From: Anthoceros angustus
Taxonomy: Eukaryota; Streptophyta; Anthocerotopsida; Anthocerotales; Anthocerotaceae
NCBI GenBank assembly: GCA_010909165.1
Contig: VJWM01000025.1
Coordinates: 1,984,001-2,048,000 of the forward strand
DNA: 64,000 bases
Direction: 5' to 3'
The notes under the pieces: model-generated
What the model was told of the DNA's origin: nothing
Databases searched by the model: none
Seen by the model: only the letters and a program-made list of their open reading frames with translations
Made by a program: the position numbers and the translations under genes
In this document: piece by piece, positions 56,967 to 64,000 of the stretch
How the letters are laid out: each line of letters starts with the position of its first letter
Numbering within the stretch: position 1 is the first letter of the stretch

Positions 56967-59900
56967 CTAGTTAGTTAGATTTTCCCACCGACAAAAAGCT
57001 GCCCTCTTCTTCATTTCAGGAAGAAGCTGTCCCAGCTTTGCATATATGCCATTACTCTCGGGATGCTTTGAATCCCCAGCCACAAAACTGTGCACCAGCC
57101 CGGCCTTGTCTGTCCACCAGCTCCTGCCTGGCTGCTTCCATGTCCCAATCCCCATTCTTCTGGCCTGCATCTTCCTGGCCTGCTCCCACATCTGGGCATC
57201 GGCAAATATGTTTGACATTGATACATATGCTGCCACATCCTTTTCGTCGAGCTTCACTGCTTCATCGAAAGCATGGAGCCCCACCTCCACGTTGCCCCAC
57301 TTGCGACAAGCACCCAACAGAGTGTGCCAAACTGCAGTATCAGGAAGTCCAGGCATAGTCCTCGCCACAGCTAATGCCTCGTCAAGTCGGCCTACACGGC
57401 CCAGGAGATCCACCATGCACGTGTAGTGCTCCGTGGTAGGAGTGATGCCGAAGTCGCTCATAGCCAAAAAATATTCTCGCCCCTTGTTCACTAGACCCAC
57501 GTGACTGCATACTGATAATATACTGATGAACGTGATGCTGTCTGGCTGTATCCCTTCCGCTCTCATTCTGTCAACCAAATCAAACACCACATCACTGTCT
57601 CCTTGTCGGGTGTAACCGGCAATCAGTGCATTCCAGGAGACAGCATCTTTTTTGGGTAATGCATCAAACACCTGCTGGGCGTCCACCAAACTACCGGACT
57701 TAGCATACATGTTCATCAAGCTGATGGCCACAAACACGTCAGCTTGAAGCCCTCGCTCTTTGATCTCTGCATCAAGCTGCCTTCCTACATGCAAAGCTGC
57801 CACATCTGCACATGCCTGGAGGAGGCATGCAAACATAACAGAATCGGGTACAGTGATGCCTTCTTCTTGCATAGCACCATAAAGACGAAGGGCTTCCTGA
57901 CCCATGCCCTGCTGGGAGTAACCTGCTATCAGAGCAGTCCAAGTCACCAGATTTTTCTGATCGAGTTTGTGAAACACAGTGTGAGCTTCTTGCAGGTTGC
58001 CACACTTTGCATACATGTCTACGAGGCTGCTACCAATAACCAAATCAGCCTGCAGTCCTTGTTCACTGATCTGTTCATGAAGCTCCTTCCCTTTCTCCAA
58101 TGCCAGGGGACCCAGACTTGCACATGCTTGCAGGAGGCAAACAAATGTCCCAGAATTCGGTGAAGCAATGCCCTCTTCCTGCATAGCACTATATAGTTGT
58201 AGAGCTTCCTGACCCATGCCCTTCTGAGAGTATCCTGCTATCATGGTATTCCATGTCACCACATCCTTTTGAAGAAGTCTGTCAAACATGCACTGAGCAT
58301 CCTTCAGGCTGCCGCACTTTGCATACATGTGCACCAAACTGTTGGCCACAACCACATCAGCCTCAAGTCCTCGTTCTCCAATCTGTGAATGAAGCTGTTT
58401 TCCCCTATCCAACACCGCGGTTCTCAGACTTGCACATGCCTGCAGGAGGCACACAAATGTCACGGAATTGGGTGCACAGATGGCCTCGTCTTGCATAGTA
58501 CAGTATAGATGAAACGCCTCCTCACCCATGCTCTGCTGGGAATATCCTGCGATCATAGCATTCCATGTCACCACATCCTTTTCACGTAGTCCGTCAAACA
58601 CACTCCGGGCATCCTCTAGGCTGCCACATTTGGCATACATATTTATCAGGCTGCTACCTACAACCCCATCAACCTGAAGTCCTCTTTCTCCAATCTGGGC
58701 ATGGATCTGCTTCCCGGTGTTCAAAGCCGTGGCACCAACATTAGCACATGCCTGCAAAAGGCCCACAAACGTCACAGAATCAGGTGCACCAATGCCTTCT
58801 TCTAGCATAGCACTGAAAAGACGAAGGGCTTCCTGACCCATGCCCTGCCTTGCATATGCTGCTATCAAAGCGGTCCACGTAACAACATGGGTTGGACGGA
58901 GGTCGTAAAAAATTAGCTGAGCATCCTCAAGGCTGCCACATTTTGCATACATGTTTACTAGACCGTTGACTACAACCACATCAGCATCAAGTCCTCGTTC
59001 TCCAATCTGTGCGTGAAGCTGCTTTCCCCTCTCCAAAGCCGGGGCTCCGACAATTGCACATGCCTGCAGGAGGCACACAAAAGTCACAGAATTGGGCGCA
59101 GCAATGCCTTCTTCTTGCATCCTACTGTAAAGCTCAAGGGCTTCCAGGGCCATGCCCTGCTGGGAATACCCTCCAATAAGAGAGGTCCATGTCACCACAT
59201 CTTTCTGACCATGTGCTTCAAACACGGCCTGAGCATCTGCAAGGGATCCACACTTTGCATACATGTTTACCAAGCTGTTGGCTACAGTCCCATTGACATG
59301 AATTCCTCGTTCTACCATCTGTGCGTGAAGCTGCTTCCCCGTCTCCAAAGCTGGGCCGCCCAGACTTGCACACGCCTGCAGAAGGGACACGAATGTCACA
59401 AAATTGGGCCCAGTGATGCCTTCTTCCAGCATGGCAACATAGAGACGAAGAGCCTCTTGACTCATGCCCTGCTGAGAATATCCTGCTATCATAGCATTCC
59501 AGGTTACCACATCCTTTTCAAGAAGCCCGTCAAACACTCTTCGAGCTTCTTGCAAGCTATCACACTTTGCATACATGTCCACCAAGGAGTTGAGAACAAA
59601 CAGCTTAGGCTCAACCCCACTGGCCAACACATCAGCATGCACCTGCTGCCCAGTTTCTAAGTCTGCTGCCCTTCCACAAGCCTGTAGGGCTGCTAAGAAG
59701 ACATGCCCATCGGGCTCCACACTCGACCTGCGCATCTGGTGATACAGTTCTACAGCGTGCTTAGCTTGTCCGTGCTGAACATGGGCAGAAATCATGGAAG
59801 ACCACATGAAGGCATTTGGCTCAGCAACCACGGTGAACACATCCATCGCTTCTTGCAACCTGCCATGAGAAGCATACATTCGCAGAATGTGGTTGCACAG

Positions 59901-60347
59901 GAACGCATCCAACTCATGTCCATTTTCAACGATCAGACCATGAACCCGGCGACCCATAACGAGATCCTTCTTTGCTGCACAACCTTTGAGGACAGCATAG
60001 AGAAGAGATTGAGAAGTACCCCAGTTCATCTGCACCAGAACTCCCAGAGCCTCAACAGCCTTTGTGACCTGCCCTTGCTGACACAGTTCACTCACAGTGT
60101 GAGCCGATACACCCCTTCCATTTTCTACAGGCCGGCATTCTCTACGCCCCATGTGCACATTCACCCAAGCTGGCTTGTCAGCCATGCATTCTCCTGCAGA
60201 CAGGCCAACAGAACTTCTTCTTGGCCGACCCGTGATACCACCAATTTGTCTTTCACCGCTCCAGGAAGGTTGTTGCCACAGGAAGCCATGCCCCCCTCTA
60301 CGTGAATGGCGTGCAGTGTAGCAGGCAACCATCATTTGCACAGGCAT
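56967..60347 (-). CDS. Pentatricopeptide repeat protein, PLS class, E subgroup
   Basis: Organellar RNA-binding protein; PLS-class members usually specify C-to-U editing sites. A single exon of 1126 residues; I use the ATG at 60347. The first 60 residues are Arg/Ser/Gly-rich with few acids, suggesting organelle import. About 24-28 PPR motifs follow, arranged as near-identical blocks of about 103 residues (KDVVTWNAMIAGYSQQGM, EALRLYVAMLEEGI, TFVSLLQACASLG, GKQLHAQ, LVNMYAKCGSLEDA). The C-terminus has SILSVCSHVGLV, EHYTCMVDLLGRVGRLDEAL and the E motifs YVSMSNIFADAQMWEQARKM and GLVHSFVAGDSKHPESNGIY. The protein stops soon after, without a DYW deaminase domain, so an editing role would need a partner in trans. 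Confidence 0.96.
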   Translation of the reverse strand: MPVQMMVACYTARHSRRGGHGFLWQQPSWSGERQIGGITGRPRRSSVGLSAGECMADKPAWVNVHMGRRECRPVENGRGVSAHTVSELCQQGQVTKAVEALGVLVQMNWGTSQSLLYAVLKGCAAKKDLVMGRRVHGLIVENGHELDAFLCNHILRMYASHGRLQEAMDVFTVVAEPNAFMWSSMISAHVQHGQAKHAVELYHQMRRSSVEPDGHVFLAALQACGRAADLETGQQVHADVLASGVEPKLFVLNSLVDMYAKCDSLQEARRVFDGLLEKDVVTWNAMIAGYSQQGMSQEALRLYVAMLEEGITGPNFVTFVSLLQACASLGGPALETGKQLHAQMVERGIHVNGTVANSLVNMYAKCGSLADAQAVFEAHGQKDVVTWTSLIGGYSQQGMALEALELYSRMQEEGIAAPNSVTFVCLLQACAIVGAPALERGKQLHAQIGERGLDADVVVVNGLVNMYAKCGSLEDAQLIFYDLRPTHVVTWTALIAAYARQGMGQEALRLFSAMLEEGIGAPDSVTFVGLLQACANVGATALNTGKQIHAQIGERGLQVDGVVGSSLINMYAKCGSLEDARSVFDGLREKDVVTWNAMIAGYSQQSMGEEAFHLYCTMQDEAICAPNSVTFVCLLQACASLRTAVLDRGKQLHSQIGERGLEADVVVANSLVHMYAKCGSLKDAQCMFDRLLQKDVVTWNTMIAGYSQKGMGQEALQLYSAMQEEGIASPNSGTFVCLLQACASLGPLALEKGKELHEQISEQGLQADLVIGSSLVDMYAKCGNLQEAHTVFHKLDQKNLVTWTALIAGYSQQGMGQEALRLYGAMQEEGITVPDSVMFACLLQACADVAALHVGRQLDAEIKERGLQADVFVAISLMNMYAKSGSLVDAQQVFDALPKKDAVSWNALIAGYTRQGDSDVVFDLVDRMRAEGIQPDSITFISILSVCSHVGLVNKGREYFLAMSDFGITPTTEHYTCMVDLLGRVGRLDEALAVARTMPGLPDTAVWHTLLGACRKWGNVEVGLHAFDEAVKLDEKDVAAYVSMSNIFADAQMWEQARKMQARRMGIGTWKQPGRSWWTDKAGLVHSFVAGDSKHPESNGIYAKLGQLLPEMKKRAAFCRWENLTN

Positions 60348-60479
60348 ACATTGCACCTCACCTGCACCCAGAATTTAGCTCCAGTTGGCCAGGTGGGCTT
60401 GTTCCGCAACTGGTAAAACCCATATACGGATGCCATTGAGCAAGATCTGTCAATCTAGACACCGAGTCTTGCCGGTGAG
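60348..60479. other. Junction between PPR gene and ABCB28 duplicate
   Basis: Only about 130 bases lie between the PPR start codon and the first recognisable duplicated ABCB28 sequence. The PPR promoter therefore overlaps or sits within duplicated DNA. Confidence 0.5.
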
Positions 60480-61457
60480 AGATGAGATTTTGAAAGCTGC
60501 CAAGGCTGCAAATGCACATGATTTTGTTACAGCTCTTCCTCAGGTCTGGTAATTCTCTCCGTGCACGCTGAAGGCACCCTTCATCCGTTGCTAATGCATG
60601 CTTTACTGGCTTCAGGGGTACGATACCCTTGTAGGAGAGCGTACGGTGGTCTACATCTGACCATGTCTTTCTATCTAAACAGAGAATAGCCGTTGCAAGG
60701 GCTCTGTTAAAGAATGCTCCAATTTTGATCCTGGATGAGGTAAGGAGAATGCTCCAATTTTGATCCTGGATGAGGCAAGGAGTACACTGCTCTGCGCTCG
60801 TCCTCACTAGTGCGAGTGTCATATGAGCAAACCCCTTGACATCTGCCCTAACATGCCGCAGGCAACAAGTGCTCTCGATACAGTAAGCGAGTGGCTTGTG
60901 CAGGATGCTCTTGATCGGCTTATGAAGGTTACTTTCTTACGCTACCGGATTTCATCCATCAACCACTCATGTTTCTCCCTTAAACCCTGCCCTGGGCATG
61001 TGCATGCTGCAACAGTCTTGACTAACGTGTGGCTGTTTCTTGTCAGGGAAGAACTACCCTCCTCCTTGCACGCAGAAGAAGAAGAAAATAATTTTATTGA
61101 AGTCCACTAAGGACGGATTTCCGTCATGGGACTTAGTACTTAACAATGGCAGGCTGAGTACGATACCATTAGCAGATGAGATTCCCTTTGTGCATATGGA
61201 AAGGTGGTGGAGATAGAAGCCACTATGAGCTTCTGGCACAAGGTGGATTATACTCCTCTCTTGAAAGAGGACAAGCAGTTGTTGTCGAGTTTGAAAGCAA
61301 ATCCTTGAATCGACTGTGCGTCGTTGAGCCTTAGAGGAATCGCTCGAAGGGCTTCGTTCGCAACAGTGAGATAAATTCTGAAAGTGTGTGTGCGTATGGA
61401 GGAACTTGAAAGGTGCTGCGGTATCGGTCGATGAAATGTGAAGGACGGTACATATGT
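60480..61457 (+). pseudogene. Partial duplicate of ABCB28 (exons 13-17 and 3' flank)
   Basis: Repeats the end of ABCB28 with its introns: [65 protein letters not shown]. It lacks the exon 14 part that encodes the ABC signature LLSGGQRQ together with its donor site. A 33-base stretch around NAPILILDE is duplicated, and exon 17 is interrupted by a short mobile element (61070). Retained introns show segmental duplication. It cannot encode an active ATPase. Confidence 0.92.
61070..61146 (+). mobile_element. Short dispersed element, copy C, inserted in duplicated exon
   Basis: Comparison with intact exon 17 shows an insertion between the ACCCTC part and CAGGCTGAGTACGAT: AGAAGAAGAAGAAAATAATT, AAGTCCACTAAGGACGGATT, GGGACTTAGTACTTAACAA. 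It lacks the TTGTACCATGGTG end of copies A and B. Confidence 0.8.
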
Positions 61458-61815
61458 GGGCTTCATGGAGTCGCACATCGACCCTTACCATTGTCATAAC
61501 TCCACTAATATCAATATGATGTTCCACCCTTAGGATTACCACACCTCCTTGGACATCATTATGGTGCTTCACATAGGGAAGGTTGAGAGCCAAATCATTC
61601 AAGTCAAATTTCCGTTGGAGGGTAGTGATCTTTGCCACGTAGACTAGTTTGGGTACCACTCTCAATGTTCTCTTCGGAGTACCTTGAGCTCATCCTCTTC
61701 ACTCATCACCACTAAGCCTTGTGGTGTATCTTTATATGATAGGGCCTTACTCATCTTAGCCATCTGGTCACCTTTATTGAAAGAGGAGGCTTGCAAATAT
61801 TGTTGTGGAGCAGTG
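61458..61815 (-). pseudogene. TBP-like fragment (N-terminal lobe)
   Basis: The minus strand repeats the 5' part of the 44 kb TBP-like sequence: LVYVAKITTLQRKFDLNDLA, LNLPYVKHH, GVVILRVEHHIDISGV. Upstream is the phrase encoding SEEDELKVLRRE with a frame difference. It ends abruptly at about 61458, against the 3' flank of the ABCB28 duplicate, again tail to tail. Confidence 0.7.
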
Positions 61816-61849
61816 CTAAGATGCGCTATGAATCAGGGTTTAGGGCTTA

Positions 61850-62035
61850 CCCAAGGTAGCAGGCTAGGGCACATTTCAGAGTTTATAATATTAACTATAT
61901 ACAACAGTTAGAGCAGTTAATGACATTTAACCGAATGATCAGTTGTAACCAAACAACTCAAGTGTATTTATACGCGTGCCTTGCACAACATCAATCAAGT
62001 TTCTTTTTCTCCATTAGCCATCTCATACAGCTTTA
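61850..62035 (+). mobile_element. Probable 3' part of a Copia LTR
   Basis: Ends at the primer-binding site and contains a TATTTATA promoter-like box near 61966. The 5' end of the LTR was not located. Confidence 0.45.
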
Positions 62036-62047
62036 TGGTATCAGAGC
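62036..62047 (+). promoter_or_regulatory. Copia primer-binding site (tRNA-Met type)
   Basis: TGGTATCAGAGC, identical to the site at 26388, placed directly before Copia Gag-coding sequence. Confidence 0.88.
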
Positions 62048-62551
62048 CACTGCGCTCTCCACCATTCGGCGCCGCACAAGCGCCCCGCGCTTGGCTCACC
62101 AAGATTGCCGAGCATGGCGCTGCACAACAACGAAGGCAATCAGCCCCTGCAATCCTAAATTTCGCGAGATGGCTAGGAAGCACACATCTGCATCCTACTC
62201 ACCTTCCGGTAGGGCGCCACCACCGCGACCAATCATCTGCAGCGACTGTTTAGCGCACGCAACTCACCACGCCCCGTAGAACACACAACCTGCCTTTGTA
62301 CGTCGCGTACACTTCTCCGACCCCTCACCAACGACACCGCGCTCATCTGCATTCAGGCGCCTCTCCGATCAATCGTTTGCAGGCTCACCTCTACACCACC
62401 GACACCACCAACCCAACAATGCACCTGCCAAGACCATCATCACTCATGAGGACCTCAAGTCACAGCTTACAAACATTGAGTCTCAAATCCAGACACTTCA
62501 CTTAGCAATAGAGAGAATCTCACTTACCACTAGATTCTAGAAGGACTCGCG

Positions 62552-63470
62552 TTGTCCGCGTATAGGTGCATCCTCGCTTTCGACCCCCTTACAAACTACC
62601 GGAGAAAGTTCAAAAATACAAGCATGACTACACCAGCCACCACCGTTGTAAACACTACTAAGATTGAGTTCCGGAATCGAGATCGGTTTAACAGAACCGA
62701 CTTCGGTGAGTGGAAGATGCGCGTTATCGCACTACTGGAAGAGCATGACCTCATGGACATCACTGAAGGCACTCTCCAACAGCCTTCACTCACTTCCTCA
62801 CCTCCTTCACAACCGGAGGAAATAGCTGCCTAGAACAAGAAAGACAAACGCGCACGTAACATACTCATTTCAGCACTCGATAAAAGTATGTTGCAACATA
62901 CTCAGGGCCAAGTTCATGCCCATGAAGTATGGAAAGTCTTCAACGACATGTTCTAGGGACAAGACTCAATGTCTCTCATCAATGCGACCTGACAATTCTA
63001 TCATCTCAAAATGAAGGACAACGAAAGTGTAGAGCAGCACATACACAACTTTCAGGCCTGCAAGCGGCCAGTGGTACAACTGTCACTGAGCTTCAAGCTG
63101 TTATCACTCTTCTAACATCCTTGCCTGCTTCATACAGGATGTTTGTCAGCTCATAAAATTCTATCCTCAGACAGTCCATCAAGGTGACTGCTGCAGGAAT
63201 TACACCAGCTCACACTTTTTCCGAAGTTGTTGGTGCACTCCTTGAGGAAGAATCCGGCCGTGGCAGCAATCCACGCACGAGCAAGAGTACCAGCCATGCT
63301 CTCTTCACCTCTCGAGGCCGAGGGGGACGAAGGGGCAGAGGTCGCGGCAACTTCACTAATCGACGATCCTTCGATCAGCAGCAGGCTCCTGGAGAACACA
63401 CCAATCAAACTCGTCAGAAGAAAACCGTTAAGGGACCTTGCAACCCTTACTGCTATGTGTGAGGTTAGGG
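62552..63470 (+). pseudogene. Ty1/copia Gag region, degenerate
   Basis: Starts at MTTPATTVVNTTKIEFRN (62624). FNRTDFGEWKMRVIALLEEH and DLMDITEGTL follow, the usual Copia N-terminal Gag pattern, then after a stop ALDKSMLQHTQGQVHAHEVW and, with further breaks, MKDNESVEQHIHNFQ. An Arg/Gly-rich segment ends in CNPYC, possibly the start of a zinc knuckle. At least three in-frame stops are present. Confidence 0.8.
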
Positions 63471-63499
63471 TAGGGGTTTGGACACTAAGTCCATAATAC

Positions 63500-64000
63500 C
63501 TAGACACTTCATGTGCTTCCTATGCAACTCACGACCTAATGATTTTGTTAATAGATCTGCAGCATTATCTTTGGTTTGAATATAACTAATGTCTATTGTA
63601 TTATCTTCTAACTTCTCTCTTATAAAATGATACTCAACACCTACATGTTTTGTCCTGGAATGAAAAACAGGGTTTCTAGCTAATGAATAGCACCCTGACT
63701 ATCACTAAACAAAATTGTAGGCTTAAGTTGAAGATGCTGGAGTTCGCCTAAAATTAATCGACTCCACATTATATCCCTAGCTGCTGAGGTTAATACCCTT
63801 ATACTCAGATTCAGTATTAGATAAGGCAATGGTAGGTTGTTTCTTACTTGACCAGAATATGGGAGCTCCTCTTAAAAGTAATACGTAACGAGTTAGGATC
63901 ACCTGCATAGTCGGCATCAGCATAAGCTGTTAATATTAACTTCTCTATACCGGGTGTATGCTTGAACATTAGTCATGTCAGCATAGTCCCCTTCAAGTAT
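63500..64000 (-). pseudogene. Ty1/copia RNase H fragment, opposite strand
   Basis: The minus strand reads EGDYADMTNVQAYT at the window edge, then LTSAARDIMWSRLILGELQH, PTILFSDSQGAIH, NPVFHSRTKHVGVEYHFIRE and NAADLLTKSLGRELHR. These are the conserved motifs of the 3' end of Copia pol. Frameshifts occur. It faces the Gag fragment, so two different elements meet near 63480. Confidence 0.85.

Overview
The window is nuclear DNA of a land plant. It holds split genes with short introns (about 70-270 bases, GT-AG), plastid- and mitochondrion-targeted proteins of the green lineage, a PLS-class PPR protein, and many decayed plant LTR retrotransposons. Compact introns next to heavy transposon decay suggest a bryophyte or lycophyte rather than a flowering plant. 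That is an inference; the species cannot be named from this sequence.

Layout. Bases 1-9000 are gene-poor: simple repeats, two copies of a small fold-back element and several minisatellites. Bases 9111-13037 carry two convergent ribosome-biogenesis genes, RRP46 (exosome subunit, +) and RRP7 (small-subunit processome, -). Bases 13040-29900 are transposon graveyard: non-LTR-like reverse transcriptase pieces (-), a gypsy-type element with a coiled-coil Gag-like region, a duplicated LTR, RNase H and integrase pieces. HCF136 (photosystem II assembly, 8 exons) lies at 29974-31890, followed by tRNA-Leu(CAG) and more LTR debris. At 36337-42839 a divergent pair encodes mitochondrial EF-Ts (-, 8 exons) and the plastid ABC half-transporter ABCB28 (+, 17 exons), with 349 bases between start codons.

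Downstream of ABCB28 (43.0-46.5 kb) and again at 60.5-61.8 kb is shuffled DNA in which pieces of ABCB28 lie beside pieces of a strongly diverged, intronless TATA-binding-protein-like (TBP-like) sequence. I regard this as the most unusual part of the window. At 48152-50519 a second divergent pair encodes an unrecognised 214-residue protein (-) and a NOL11-like nucleolar protein (+). At 54.7-56.3 kb a transferrin-like gene remnant (-), rare for a land plant, runs into a gypsy gag-protease fragment. A single-exon PPR protein of 1126 residues (-) fills 56967-60347. The window ends in two Copia fragments in opposite orientation.

Intact host genes fall into ribosome biogenesis (RRP46, RRP7, NOL11-like) and organelle biogenesis (HCF136, EF-Ts, ABCB28, PPR). 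Exon boundaries were set by reading frame, GT-AG sites and remembered family conservation; no transcript data or searches were available.
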